The position numbers and the translations under genes were made by a program. 64,000 nucleotides of DNA, taken from Chitinophagales bacterium (lineage in GTDB: Bacteria > Bacteroidota > Bacteroidia > Chitinophagales > UBA2359). The stretch is taken from positions 1 to 64,000 of the forward strand of contig JAHDFD010000015.1 of NCBI GenBank assembly GCA_020628375.1, given 5' to 3'. Positions within the stretch are counted from its first letter, which is position 1. Every line of letters starts with the position of its first letter. The notes beneath the pieces are model-generated. The model saw only the letters and a list, made by a program, of their open reading frames with translations. It was not told where the DNA came from and searched no databases. Below, in pieces: positions 53,317 through 63,026 of the stretch.

Positions 53317-55650
53317 ATGTCTTATCTCGACGAATTAAATGAAGTACAACGTGAAGCTGTTACAACGATCGAAGGTCCGGTAATGATCATTGCTGGTCCG
53401 GGATCAGGAAAAACGCGCGTTCTAACCTACAGAATTGCACATTTAATGAATTGCGGGATAGATCCGTTCAATATTCTTGCTTTGACTTTTACGAATAAGG
53501 CAGCAAAAGAAATGAGAGAACGTATCGAAAGTATAGTAGGTTTGGAAGCACGAAGTCTATGGATGGGAACATTCCACTCCGTTTTTGCCCGTTTACTAAG
53601 AACAGAAGCTCCCTTGTTGGGCTATCCTAGTAATTTCAGTATTTACGATACAACAGATACTAAGAGTTTAATAAAACAGATCGTTAAAGAACTAAACCTG
53701 AGCCCTGATCTGTATAAACCCGGTTATGTTTATAATCGTATTTCTTCCGCTAAAAATGGCTTGATAAGTCCGGCTGCTTACGCCGCAAATTTTCAGCTAA
53801 TATCTGAAGATGAGGCAAGCGGAAGACCTAAAGTTGGAGAAATATACAGGTTGTATTGTGAACGTTGTTTTCGAGCTGGAGCCATGGATTTCGATGATCT
53901 TTTACTTAAAACACATAAATTGATCACCACCTTTCCTGAAGCATTATATAAATATCAGCATAAGTTTCAGTTTTTGATGATCGATGAGTTTCAGGATACG
54001 AATATGTTGCAGTATGAAATCGTTAAAAAGCTGGCGGCTGCACATGAAAATATTGCCGTAGTTGGTGATGATGCTCAGAGTATTTATGCTTTCAGAGGGG
54101 CAACTATACAAAACATTCTGAACTTCCAGAATGATTATAATGATCTTAAAATATTCAAGCTAGAACAGAATTACCGTTCAACTAAAAAAATCGTAGAAAT
54201 TGCCAATAAGGTAATTGCCAATAACAGAGATCAAATTAAAAAGTCGATCTGGACAGATAATGAAAATGGAGATAGAATAAAACAGATCATTGCTGCAAGT
54301 GATGGTGAAGAAGGAAAGATCATAGCGGGAACGGTCTTCAGTGAAAAAATGAATCATCAGCGAAGGAATAAAGATTTTGCTGTGCTTTACAGAACGAATG
54401 CTCAATCGCGTGCATTCGAGGAAGCATTACGTAAAATGAATATTCCCTATAAAGTATATGGTGGATTGTCGTTCTACCAAAGAAAGGAGATCAAAGATAT
54501 GTTGGCGTATTTACGGTTAACTGTGAATTTCCAGGATGAAGAAGCTTTGCGTAGAGTTATCAACTATCCAACTAGAGGAATTGGTGCAACAACCTTACAG
54601 AAAGTTACCATATTGGCTAATCAGGAAGAAAAAAGTTTCTGGGATATTATCAGTAATATTCATGCTTTTCAATTCAGTACAAGAGTGAAAACTGCTATTG
54701 GCAACTTTGTTACAATGATACAGAGTTTTAATGCAGAAGTAGGGACAAAATCGGCTTATGATATTGCATTTTTGATCGGTAAAACGACTGGTTTGCAATC
54801 AAACTTGTATCAGGATAAAACAGTAGAAGGCATTAGTCGTTATGAAAACTTTCAGGAATTATTAAACTCTATACAAGAGTTTTCTAATCCGACAACTCCG
54901 TCGAGTATTGAAGTTGCTGCTGAAGAAAAAGATACAAGCTTAGGGGCGTATCTTCAACAGGTTGCTTTATTGACCGATCAGGATAGCGATAAAACGAAAG
55001 AAGATAGCGTTAGCCTGATGACCATTCATGCTGCTAAAGGCTTGGAGTTTCCTGTTGTTTTTGTCGTAGGAATGGAAGAAGAGTTATTCCCTTCCCGTTT
55101 ATCGGTTAATTCAAGGGAAGAAATAGAGGAGGAGCGACGATTATTTTATGTTGCTGTAACACGTGGTGAAAAGAAGATATTTTTATCACATGCTAAAATG
55201 CGTTATCGTTTTGGTAAACTGAATTATTGTGAGCCAAGTCGTTTTATAGATGAACTTTCTGGCATTGATATGGAGGTGATCGGATCGAGAAAACCTCAGC
55301 GTTCAGCAGATTTTTTAGGATCGGGGAATAATTATAACAATCGTAGTGGCGGTTATAATTGGAAGAAAAAAAATAGCTCAAGCCCTAAATCTTCAATAAA
55401 AGATCTAAGACCAAAAGGGAATTTTAAAAAGCTGACCAAAAAACATAATCCTCAGGCTTATGTTCCTTTTAGCGCAAGTAATATCGATGAAATTCAGGAA
55501 GGTAAAACAGTCAAACACGAACGATTTGGTACGGGTTTGGTTGAAGTGGTAGAAAAAGGTGATAAAGGACCTATTGCAACTATTATGTTTAATGGAATGG
55601 GGCGAAAAAGAATTTTATTGAAGTTTGCTAAACTTCAGGTTCTTGATTGA
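53317..55650 (+). CDS. pcrA: UvrD/PcrA-type superfamily 1 DNA helicase
   Basis: This 777-residue ATP-dependent 3'-5' helicase starts with the Q motif and Walker A AGPGSGKT (26-33), then DEFQDTN (Walker B), GDDAQSIYAFRGA and the motif LEQNYRSTKKI, and SLMTIHAAKGLEF in domain 2. The tail has a Gly/Asn/Ser-rich linker and a Tudor-like C-terminal domain (KHERFGTGLVEVVEKGDKG), as in PcrA. It acts in excision repair and clearing of replication blocks. Confidence 0.93.
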   Translation: MSYLDELNEVQREAVTTIEGPVMIIAGPGSGKTRVLTYRIAHLMNCGIDPFNILALTFTNKAAKEMRERIESIVGLEARSLWMGTFHSVFARLLRTEAPLLGYPSNFSIYDTTDTKSLIKQIVKELNLSPDLYKPGYVYNRISSAKNGLISPAAYAANFQLISEDEASGRPKVGEIYRLYCERCFRAGAMDFDDLLLKTHKLITTFPEALYKYQHKFQFLMIDEFQDTNMLQYEIVKKLAAAHENIAVVGDDAQSIYAFRGATIQNILNFQNDYNDLKIFKLEQNYRSTKKIVEIANKVIANNRDQIKKSIWTDNENGDRIKQIIAASDGEEGKIIAGTVFSEKMNHQRRNKDFAVLYRTNAQSRAFEEALRKMNIPYKVYGGLSFYQRKEIKDMLAYLRLTVNFQDEEALRRVINYPTRGIGATTLQKVTILANQEEKSFWDIISNIHAFQFSTRVKTAIGNFVTMIQSFNAEVGTKSAYDIAFLIGKTTGLQSNLYQDKTVEGISRYENFQELLNSIQEFSNPTTPSSIEVAAEEKDTSLGAYLQQVALLTDQDSDKTKEDSVSLMTIHAAKGLEFPVVFVVGMEEELFPSRLSVNSREEIEEERRLFYVAVTRGEKKIFLSHAKMRYRFGKLNYCEPSRFIDELSGIDMEVIGSRKPQRSADFLGSGNNYNNRSGGYNWKKKNSSSPKSSIKDLRPKGNFKKLTKKHNPQAYVPFSASNIDEIQEGKTVKHERFGTGLVEVVEKGDKGPIATIMFNGMGRKRILLKFAKLQVLD

Positions 55651-55679
55651 TTTGTTCATTCATAAAGAAAAATTAATTT

Positions 55680-56087
55680 ATGTTTCACTACGCGTTCAAA
55701 GTAAAAGATATTGAAAGTACCCGTAAATTTTACATCGATATTTTAGGTTGTGAGGAAGGGAGATCTACCGAGCATTGGATTGATTTTAACTTCTTTGGAA
55801 ATCAACTTTCAGCGCATATAAGTTCTGATTTACCCGAACCTGATTTTTGTAGTAAAGTTGATGGAATAAAAGTGCCAATGCCTCATTTTGGCTGCCTGTT
55901 GAGTCCCGATCATTTCAGGGAAGTACAGCGTCGACTGGAAGAAGCGAATATTGAATTTATTGTTTCGCCACAAATGCGGTACAAAGGAAAAACCGGAGAA
56001 CAATTAACTATGTTTATTATGGATTACAGTAAAAATTCCATAGAATTCAAGGCATTTACCAATGAAGAAGATGTGTTCGCAGTTTGA
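55680..56087 (+). CDS. VOC superfamily protein (glyoxalase-like)
   Basis: The 135-residue protein has the betaalphabetabetabeta repeat of the vicinal-oxygen-chelate fold: FHYAFKVKDIESTRKFYIDIL at the start, HWIDFNFFGNQLSAHIS, and SIEFKAF at the end. His4 and the two Glu/His positions of the paired modules could bind metal. The substrate is unknown. It starts 29 bp after the helicase, likely on the same transcript. Confidence 0.85.
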   Translation: MFHYAFKVKDIESTRKFYIDILGCEEGRSTEHWIDFNFFGNQLSAHISSDLPEPDFCSKVDGIKVPMPHFGCLLSPDHFREVQRRLEEANIEFIVSPQMRYKGKTGEQLTMFIMDYSKNSIEFKAFTNEEDVFAV

Positions 56088-56093
56088 GTAAAT

Positions 56094-56624
56094 CTATCTT
56101 CCAAATTGGAAACTTTGAGTATTTACATTTTGACATATCACTCTTCCACAGTCGAAAAAAGTCGTTAAAACATGTTCATTTAGCGGTATGTTTTTTAAAG
56201 AACGATCATGTAATTTAGACAATTCTGTAGAAATAAAAACTTTGTCTTCTTCTTGAGCAATGTAAAGTTTAATATGTTTTCTATAGGCATAATATTTATC
56301 AGGAGTATTTTCATCATAAACAACAAATGCTACCGAACCCTCAATCAGGTCTATAACACGCATCAAAGCTTCCTTTGTTGAAAAGCTATCGTAAATTACA
56401 AACCATTCGATCAAATTGGCTATGATCTCCTCTTGACTTTTTTGATATAATGAATATCCATAAATTTCTAATTTTGCTTTTATTGAATCAATATTTTGAA
56501 TAGTTCCTTTTAAAACAATAGCGAATTTTCCATGCTGGCTAGCTTTAGATTCATATTGTCCATCGAAAGGTGCTCTTTCATTTTGGAATTGGCGGTTTAA
56601 AGTCTTTTCAAGATAGTTTGACAT
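56094..56624 (-). CDS. Cys-less stand-alone relative of the GlmS glutaminase (GATase II) domain
   Basis: The 176-residue protein aligns in order with the N-terminal Ntn-glutaminase domain of glucosamine-6-phosphate synthase: GKFAIVLKGTIQN at 32-44 (GlmS: GxIALVHNGIIEN), EEIIANLIE at 65-73 (GlmS: TEVIAHLIE), IDLIEGSVAFVVYDENTPDKYYAYRK at 91-116 (GlmS: LEGAYALAV...), then FISTE at 130-134. The nucleophilic Cys that normally follows the initiator Met is absent and the HTRWATHG segment is missing, so it cannot act as a classical glutaminase. It may be a regulatory or binding protein derived from the enzyme. It is convergent with the VOC gene, six bases apart. Confidence 0.65.
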   Translation of the reverse strand: MSNYLEKTLNRQFQNERAPFDGQYESKASQHGKFAIVLKGTIQNIDSIKAKLEIYGYSLYQKSQEEIIANLIEWFVIYDSFSTKEALMRVIDLIEGSVAFVVYDENTPDKYYAYRKHIKLYIAQEEDKVFISTELSKLHDRSLKNIPLNEHVLTTFFDCGRVICQNVNTQSFQFGR

Positions 56625-56862
56625 AAAAACTAATTTTATCGGTGTTTTTAATTTTATATTTCAAATATCTCTGATAATCAACGATTTATAAACTTCATAT
56701 TTTAATTAAAAACTTTTTATTTTTCTGAGTTTTTCATTGAAAAATGGCAAATTTTAGATGTAATCTGCTGATTATTAGTGGATTATGTTTTTTGGTTTTT
56801 TCTGTTTAATTTTTTAGTTTTATGCTGTTTTATTTAAGGAGAATTTATCCGTAACTCATATT

Positions 56863-58302
56863 ATGAAGAACAGTAAGCTTTTAACTTTCTTAAAAACACT
56901 TAACGATAGTGAATTAAAAGAGTGGGGGAAATACATTGAACTGAATTCCAATAAAAAAGCAAAAGATGCAATTACCTTTTTCAACTATTTGAAAAAATAT
57001 CATCCTGAGTTTCCGGAGAAAAAAATTGCTAAAGAAGTAATTGCACGAAAAATTTATCCTAATGAAACCAACGGGATAAAGAAAATCGAAAATCTAATGT
57101 TCAAATTCGGAATAATATTAGAAGATTTTCTGGTGTTAGATCAGCTTAAAAAGAAAGAAAAAGAAAGAGAATTCTTATTGCTTCAATCTTTAAAAGAAAG
57201 AAAACTTGATAAATTCTTTTTCAAAAAAACTGACGAACTTGAGAGAAAATGGGATATTGAAAAACATGTTGGAGCTGAACATACACATTATATGTATCGT
57301 TTGCAACGCATTAGGCTATCGCACCCGAATTACGAAGGAAGAATAAGTAATAATTATGATGTTAAAAGCCTTATTAGGAATATAGAGCAGTATTATTTAG
57401 CTGTTAAGATGCATTTGAATATTAGTGATGTTGCAACCCATTCTTATGTTGATACTAAAGAGGAATCGGTTAATTACCAGTTAATGCCAATTGAACAGAT
57501 TATAGCGTTCGCGAATACGAATAAAGGTCAACACTCAATACATGTTTTATTATTCTTAAAGATCTATCAGGCGTTCAAAGGAGATTTGAATAGTATTGGA
57601 GAGTTACAGGAACTCAGGAAGTTATTCTTTGAAAATGCTGATAGATTCACACCCGGAGAACAGTCGGATGTTGTGACACTCTACCTGAATTTTTTATTTT
57701 TTGAAAAATACAAGGAAGGAGAATTACAGGCAATTAATGATCTGTTTTTATTGAACAAGTTTTCTACTGAAAAGAAATTTTTGATCTATAAAGGACATAT
57801 TGCAATTGATCATTTTCAAAATATCGTAAATATTGGCTGTGCAGCTAAAGAACTCGATTGGACTGAACGTTTCATCGAAGAATACGCTCCTTATGTAGAA
57901 ACTGGTAATGAAGATGGAATTGCTTTGTCCAAAATGGCATTTTATCTTAAGAAAAAAGATTACGATAAAGTATTAAACACTTTGGCACAGTTGAAATTTA
58001 AAAATGCTTTTAATAATGCCTTTGGTAGAGCAATGCAATTGATCGCTTATTTTGAAACAGAAGGATTTGAAGAACTCTTTTATAATGCTACTAAATCCTT
58101 CAACTTGTTTTTAATACGGAATAAAACACTTTCTGATCGACACAAAAAGTCATTTAATAATTTTATCATTTTTGCAAAAAAAATTGATGATGCAAGAAAT
58201 GAATATAAATCTGATATTAAAGCTTTAAAGCAAGAAATTCTTGATTGTAAACTAATTGTTTATCAGTCGTGGCTTTTGGAAAAACTGGAAGAAGCAAAAT
58301 AA
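56863..58302 (+). CDS. Large helical protein of unknown function
   Basis: The 479-residue protein is almost entirely amphipathic helices with lysine-rich faces, in a repeat-like succession (KSLIRNIEQYYLAVKMHLN, LYLNFLFFEKYKEGELQAINDLFLLNK, EGIALSKMAFYLKKKDYDKVLNTLAQL). This suggests a TPR- or HEAT-like solenoid. There is no signal peptide or membrane helix. The ribosome-binding AAGGAG at 56836-56841 is strong. I do not recognise the family. Confidence 0.75.
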   Translation: MKNSKLLTFLKTLNDSELKEWGKYIELNSNKKAKDAITFFNYLKKYHPEFPEKKIAKEVIARKIYPNETNGIKKIENLMFKFGIILEDFLVLDQLKKKEKEREFLLLQSLKERKLDKFFFKKTDELERKWDIEKHVGAEHTHYMYRLQRIRLSHPNYEGRISNNYDVKSLIRNIEQYYLAVKMHLNISDVATHSYVDTKEESVNYQLMPIEQIIAFANTNKGQHSIHVLLFLKIYQAFKGDLNSIGELQELRKLFFENADRFTPGEQSDVVTLYLNFLFFEKYKEGELQAINDLFLLNKFSTEKKFLIYKGHIAIDHFQNIVNIGCAAKELDWTERFIEEYAPYVETGNEDGIALSKMAFYLKKKDYDKVLNTLAQLKFKNAFNNAFGRAMQLIAYFETEGFEELFYNATKSFNLFLIRNKTLSDRHKKSFNNFIIFAKKIDDARNEYKSDIKALKQEILDCKLIVYQSWLLEKLEEAK

Positions 58303-58306
58303 AAAA

Positions 58307-58335
58307 GCCAATCTAAGGGTATGTTTTAGATTGGC
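58307..58335 (-). terminator. Terminator of the 58362-59057 lipoprotein gene
   Basis: GCCAATCTAA (58307-58316) pairs with TTAGATTGGC (58326-58335). On the minus strand it is followed by a T tract (AAAAAA at 58301-58306 on the plus strand). It begins immediately after the stop of the convergent helical-protein gene. Confidence 0.75.
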
Positions 58336-58361
58336 AAAAAAAGCATAATGAGATTTTTTAA

Positions 58362-59057
58362 TCAGGGTTTTGTCGGATAAATCGTTTTCCCTCCACTACC
58401 AGGTATCATTCCCGGTATGATCTGTATAAATCCTGTTTCTCCTAAACCAGAACCATCACTTAAAATGTTTACTTTTCCATTATTACAACCAATAGCAATA
58501 ACTTGTTTCTGACAGGTATAACCTCCTGTTTCATCTAAATAGTTGACTCCGGAAATAGAAAAGTGGAAGTATTGTGTCAATCCGCATGAATAAGATACAG
58601 AAGCAGTAACATTAGCATTTATCTCATAACAGTAATTATTATTTACATGAAAGTCGAAACATTCAGATCCACTTTCTGCGAAGGTATCACCGATTATATA
58701 TTCATTAGCATCTCCCATTCCACATTCCTCATCTAGTTCATAAAAAGTGCCAGCCTGCCAATTTATAGAAACAGGTGATGAAACATTACAAGCATTAGAA
58801 AAGTAGTTGTTATTCGGTACATAATATAAAGAATAATATTTCTTATTAAAAATGTTCTTTTCTACCACAGCTATTGCTCCGGGAATATTTGCCGGAATTG
58901 AACAAGCCGTTGAACCAGTAGTTGAATTAGTAGATGGTATAATAATTTCGTTATTAAAAATATCAACGGCATCATGGCTTACTAAAGCTTCTTTTTCACA
59001 AGCAATTAGTGAGATCAAAAAACTTAGGAGACCTAGTTGGAAAAATCTGTTTTTCAT
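58362..59057 (-). CDS. Lipoprotein of unknown function
   Basis: The 231 residues begin with a lipoprotein signal (MKNRFFQLGLLSFLISLIAC, lipid Cys20). The rest is rich in Asn, Ser, Tyr and Cys, with several paired cysteines and strand-like segments such as SIPANIPGAIAVVEKNIF and YFHFSISGVNYLDE. The C-terminus is Gly/Pro-rich. It is likely an outer-membrane lipoprotein facing the surface or periplasm. Confidence 0.75.
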   Translation of the reverse strand: MKNRFFQLGLLSFLISLIACEKEALVSHDAVDIFNNEIIIPSTNSTTGSTACSIPANIPGAIAVVEKNIFNKKYYSLYYVPNNNYFSNACNVSSPVSINWQAGTFYELDEECGMGDANEYIIGDTFAESGSECFDFHVNNNYCYEINANVTASVSYSCGLTQYFHFSISGVNYLDETGGYTCQKQVIAIGCNNGKVNILSDGSGLGETGFIQIIPGMIPGSGGKTIYPTKP

Positions 59058-59321
59058 GATAAATATTTTATATTGAAGATAGAGAATTTTATTTATTCAA
59101 TCAATTATTTGTCGATTGATGAACCAAATTTAGGAGCTGTGTTGAGCCACTATAAACTTCACTTTTTAAGCGAATTCTTTATTTTTCTTTGTTTTTTTAT
59201 GGCTTTTTTTAAATTTTCTCTATTTAAGTTGTTGATATTCAGTTGTTTGTTACTTGTTTGGTTTTCTTTGTTTTATCTAGGAGTTTATTAGTTTTTAGCA
59301 TATTGTAAAACCCTCAAAGCG

Positions 59322-60569
59322 TCAATATTTTATGAATTGTTTATAAAATCTCCCTTTATCTGTCAGTATATTTAAAATATATTGCCCATTAGCTAAAGCC
59401 GAAATATCAATAAGATTATGCTCGTTAGGTAATTCCAATACTTTTACAGTTTGTCCTGCAATATTAAAGATGGAAGCATTTTTAATTGACTGGATTGTAG
59501 TAGGAATTACTATGTTTATAGTTGAGGAAGAACTATTTGATGAGTATAAATAGAATTCTATGTTAGAGTTTAAGTTTGAGTTAGAAACAAAGCATTCAGA
59601 AGCATCTTGAACTATAATTTCAATTAATTCAGTTGTACTACAATCATATTCGTTGGTAACAGTAAATGTTGTAGAAGAACTATTTGTTATTTGAATCAGA
59701 GTATCAGATGTTCCATCTGTCCATTCGCTTTGATAACCAGCAGGAATAAACAATTCAAAAGGCAGCTCATTTTCACAAATAGTCGTATCACTTAGTTCAA
59801 TTTCAGGACTCGGATTTATAATAAGATTCATTGTATCGCTTGCAGTACAGTTATGCTCATCTGTAATCATTAAAGCATAATTCCCACTATAATATGCTTC
59901 GATCGTATGCCTGCTACTACCTGTATTCCATAAATAGTTTATCATACTATCAGGACCTGAAATTAGTATCGGAGCTGTATTTTCACATACGATTAGGTCT
60001 TCTAATTCAAAAGCGCAGTAAATACTTGCATTATTAAAGCCTTCTACTGTTCCCTGTTCAATTGGATTGGTTCCATTATTAGGATATACATTATTAAAAT
60101 TCGTATCTTCTGAACTAAAAACTAGTTCCTGATCTTGCGAAAAATCATTTACATAGAAGCATACCTCACCAATATCTACCCACGTATTTCCTACGATTGG
60201 GCAATTTACTAGTGCATTATCACCATTGAAGGTAAGTGTCAGATTAAACATACCTGGTACTGAAGTGGCATCCCATTGTTGTTGTTGCCAAAAAGTTACT
60301 CCATCATAACAACCAATATTCCCATTGAAGTTTATTGGAGTATAACTAGCGTAGGTTAATGCCTCAGTATTATAAGTGAATAGAATAGATGAAGTGCCAA
60401 TATTAAAAAATGTAGAATCGTTTGCTGCAATTTGAATAGTCAAACACAACAGTTCATTTTCTGCATTAAAGCTTTCATTCCCAAATTGTAAATTATAGGT
60501 TCCTGTATATTCTTGTGAAAAGATTGAAACTGAAATAAGTAATAGTAATGTACTGTAAATACTTTTCAT
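59322..60569 (-). CDS. Secreted Ig-like protein with T9SS sorting domain
   Basis: The 415-residue protein has a signal peptide (MKSIYSTLLLLISVSIFSQ), an N-terminal cohesin-like beta domain (about 20-150: LTIQIAANDSTFFNIGTSSI), two CENTAP- or CENELP-type segments (about 200-330: cysteine-flanked PKD/Ig-like repeats, WNTGSSRHTIEAYYSGNYAL) and a T9SS type A C-terminal domain (ASIFNIAGQTVKVL, LANGQYILNIL). It should be exported and possibly cell-surface. The ligand is unknown. Confidence 0.8.
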   Translation of the reverse strand: MKSIYSTLLLLISVSIFSQEYTGTYNLQFGNESFNAENELLCLTIQIAANDSTFFNIGTSSILFTYNTEALTYASYTPINFNGNIGCYDGVTFWQQQQWDATSVPGMFNLTLTFNGDNALVNCPIVGNTWVDIGEVCFYVNDFSQDQELVFSSEDTNFNNVYPNNGTNPIEQGTVEGFNNASIYCAFELEDLIVCENTAPILISGPDSMINYLWNTGSSRHTIEAYYSGNYALMITDEHNCTASDTMNLIINPSPEIELSDTTICENELPFELFIPAGYQSEWTDGTSDTLIQITNSSSTTFTVTNEYDCSTTELIEIIVQDASECFVSNSNLNSNIEFYLYSSNSSSSTINIVIPTTIQSIKNASIFNIAGQTVKVLELPNEHNLIDISALANGQYILNILTDKGRFYKQFIKY

Positions 60570-60689
60570 GGGTATAGGCTTGGGTCATTATTAAAGATGC
60601 TGAGTTAAGCATACACAAAGCTAACAATCTTATTTAATTTTTTTGTGAGTGTTACTTTACGAGTGATTTTAAAAATTAAAAAAGACATT

Positions 60690-61195
60690 AAAAATTAGAC
60701 AAAAGGTATTAGAATATTTCAAAAGCTTACTATAAACCATATTTAGGAACTAATGTTACGCACTATGTGAAACTGAGTAAGTTTTGAACCCAATTTTGAA
60801 AAAATTAGGGTTCGGAACGCATCGAAGTTAAGTTCTTGACGGTCAAAGACTTCGCAGGGGCGCCTGGCGATGCACTACGTTTTTTCTTCGTTTTCACTCG
60901 AAAAATTTCCGTTTACTCAGTCTGACACAAACTCTGCGTAACATCAGTTAGGAAGTCTTATTGTTGGTCAAGAGACCAACTGAATTTCTTTAAAGTATCC
61001 ACAAGTTTGTTGCCCATTACATCTATATTCTAATATCTTTCACTGAAAAAAGTTGGATAATAATAGACTTTAAAACTATTTTTTTCTTATGGTCAGTGAG
61101 CGTAGTCGAACTGCTATAAATAAAAAACCGTTGTAAAGTTTAATATTGATGTAAAAAAAAATCACTCAATATGAACCACAACCAATTTTTTTGTA
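60690..61195. repeat. Composite repeat copy B, related to 4490-5125
   Basis: Copy B shares the left end, a 60-bp inner segment in reverse orientation (60961-61020 versus 4935-4994, 59 of 60 identical), and a directly repeated tail with copy A. It is interrupted by the 60750-60947 element. The inner segment itself has a hairpin GTTGGTC...GACCAAC. Confidence 0.7.
60750..60947. mobile_element. 198-bp MITE-like element with target duplication
   Basis: The ends CTAATGTTACGCA and, on the other strand, CTGATGTTACGCA are inverted (12 of 13), with inner matches continuing to ACTGAGTAA, about 31-35 bp in all. The 7-mer TTAGGAA flanks it directly at 60743-60749 and 60948-60954. The homologous stretch at 4546-4552 carries a single TTAGGAA and no insertion. 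It has no gene, so it is a non-autonomous element; an internal hairpin is at 60786-60813. Confidence 0.8.
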
Positions 61196-61322
61196 AAGTT
61201 TGAATTTCACCAGAGCATAAACAATATAATCAGTTCTAAAACTCAAAAGCTATGAAAATATAGCAAAATATAGCCGCTTTCTTGGTTGAGGAAATTTATT
61301 TTAAAATAAATTAAAGTTTTTT

Positions 61323-61337
61323 AGCGGAATTTCCGCT
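61323..61337 (+). promoter_or_regulatory. 15-bp dyad in the malate synthase promoter
   Basis: AGCGGAA and TTCCGCT around one T lie just upstream of the -7 box at 61345-61352. The position, within the -33 to -7 interval, fits a repressor or activator site for glyoxylate metabolism. No known regulator is named by sequence. Confidence 0.4.
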
Positions 61338-61344
61338 TTTGGTT

Positions 61345-61352
61345 TATGTTTG
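61345..61352 (+). promoter_or_regulatory. Candidate -7 box of aceB
   Basis: TATGTTTG matches TAnnTTTG, 28 bp upstream of the aceB ATG. A TTG at -33 is not clear, so this promoter may need an activator. Confidence 0.45.
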
Positions 61353-61380
61353 TCTTGTAACTGTTAATTACAAATTTTAA

Positions 61381-62976
61381 ATGGAAACAATAACAAATCA
61401 AATAGCAATAGAAATACTTGGTGATCTAAAGCCAGAATATAAAGAAATATTAACTGATGATGCTTTACTATTTTTAGCTGAGCTTCATGATGAATTCAAT
61501 AATAAAAGAAAAGAGCTATTAGCAAAAAGAGAAGAACGTCAACTGACTATTGATAAAGGTGCTTTGCCAGATTTTCTTGAATCGACAAAAGAAGTAAGAG
61601 AGGGAGACTGGAAAGTGGCTCCATTACCTGCAGACTTACTCGATAGAAGAGTAGAGATCACTGGTCCTGTTGATCGTAAAATGATCATCAATGCACTAAA
61701 TAGTGGTGCAAAAGTGTTCATGGCTGACTTTGAAGATAGTAATACACCTTCATGGACGAATAACATGGATGGTCAGATCAATTTGAGAGACGCTAATAAA
61801 AGAACGATTTCTTTCTATAATGAGAAAAAAGACAAGCACTATAAATTAAATGATGAAACTGCGGTATTAATGGTTCGTCCGCGTGGATGGCACCTTGAAG
61901 AAAAAAACTTATTGTTCAATGGTGAAAAGGGGAGTGGTAGTTTGATCGATTTCGGGCTTTACTTTTTCCATAATATTAAAACATTAATGGAAAGAGGTTC
62001 TGCTACTTATTTCTATCTTCCTAAAATGGAAAGCCATTTAGAGGCACGTTTATGGAATGATGTTTTTGTATATGCTCAGAATTACCTGAATATTCCTCAA
62101 AAAACCATCAAGGCAACAGTTTTAATAGAAACCATTTTAGCATCTTTTGAACTAAATGAAATTCTATTTGAGTTAAAAGATCACTCGGCAGGATTGAACT
62201 GTGGTCGTTGGGATTATATTTTTTCTTATATTAAAAAGCTGAGAAATAATGATGGCTTTATTTTACCCGACAGAGGTAAAGTAACTATGAGTTCGCCATT
62301 CATGAAAGCATATTCTGAGTTGGTTGTTAAAACCTGTCATAAGCGTGGTGTTCATGCTATGGGTGGAATGGCAGCTTTTATTCCAATTAAAAACGATGAA
62401 GCAGCCAATCAGGCAGCAATCGAAAAAGTACGTCAGGATAAAATACAAGAAGCAAAGAACGGACACGATGGTACTTGGGTAGCACATCCGGGATTGGTTC
62501 AAACGGCAATGGATGTGTTTAATGAATACATGCCAGCAGCTAATCAGATCGAGAAACAACGTGATGATATACAAGAAGATGCAAAAGCATTGATCGAACC
62601 TGTAATAGGAACTATTACTGAAGCGGGTGTTCGTCAGAATATCAATGTTGGAATTCTTTATATAGAAAGCTGGCTGAGAGGCAATGGCGCGGCTGCAATT
62701 TATAATCTAATGGAAGATGCAGCAACAGCAGAAATTTCAAGAACGCAAGTATGGCAATGGATTCACACTGCTTCAAAATTAGAAGATGGCAGAACCTTAG
62801 ACTATGCGCTTTATGAAACATTAAAAGCTGATGAGATCGAGAAGATCAAGGCGTATGTTGGAGAAGCAAATTATGATAAGGGACGCTTCCCTGAAGCTAT
62901 TGAATTATTCGATAAACTAATTAAATCAGAATCTTATACAGAGTTTTTAACCCTTCCGGCTTATGAACTTTTATAA
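61381..62976 (+). CDS. aceB: Malate synthase A
   Basis: Malate synthase condenses glyoxylate with acetyl-CoA, the second step of the glyoxylate shunt. The 531-residue protein has MADFEDSNTPSW, RPRGWHL (catalytic Arg) and NVGILYIESWLRGNGAAAIYNLMEDAATAEISR, with catalytic Asp nearby. Length matches form A. No aceA (isocitrate lyase) gene is in the window, unlike the usual pairing; a small gene follows instead. The promoter carries a dyad. Confidence 0.97.
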   Translation: METITNQIAIEILGDLKPEYKEILTDDALLFLAELHDEFNNKRKELLAKREERQLTIDKGALPDFLESTKEVREGDWKVAPLPADLLDRRVEITGPVDRKMIINALNSGAKVFMADFEDSNTPSWTNNMDGQINLRDANKRTISFYNEKKDKHYKLNDETAVLMVRPRGWHLEEKNLLFNGEKGSGSLIDFGLYFFHNIKTLMERGSATYFYLPKMESHLEARLWNDVFVYAQNYLNIPQKTIKATVLIETILASFELNEILFELKDHSAGLNCGRWDYIFSYIKKLRNNDGFILPDRGKVTMSSPFMKAYSELVVKTCHKRGVHAMGGMAAFIPIKNDEAANQAAIEKVRQDKIQEAKNGHDGTWVAHPGLVQTAMDVFNEYMPAANQIEKQRDDIQEDAKALIEPVIGTITEAGVRQNINVGILYIESWLRGNGAAAIYNLMEDAATAEISRTQVWQWIHTASKLEDGRTLDYALYETLKADEIEKIKAYVGEANYDKGRFPEAIELFDKLIKSESYTEFLTLPAYELL

Positions 62977-63026
62977 ATAAAATACAACACTTAAAAACAT
63001 TTTCTTAAACTATAAATTTTACAATT

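Larger units (their letters stand above)
60570..61380. other. Gene-free 810-bp region with a MITE-like insertion
   Basis: No gene is visible. It holds repeat copy B (about 60690-61195), into which a 198-bp element (60750-60947) has inserted. The last 60 bp contain the malate synthase promoter and a dyad. The rest shows only AT-rich sequence and the common phrase GAGCGTAGTCGAA. Confidence 0.7.

Noticed and set aside
59037-59291. 84-residue plus-strand gene downstream of the lipoprotein promoter region
   Set aside because: Hydrophobic low-complexity frame from T-rich intergenic DNA, no start context, overlaps the lipoprotein start.
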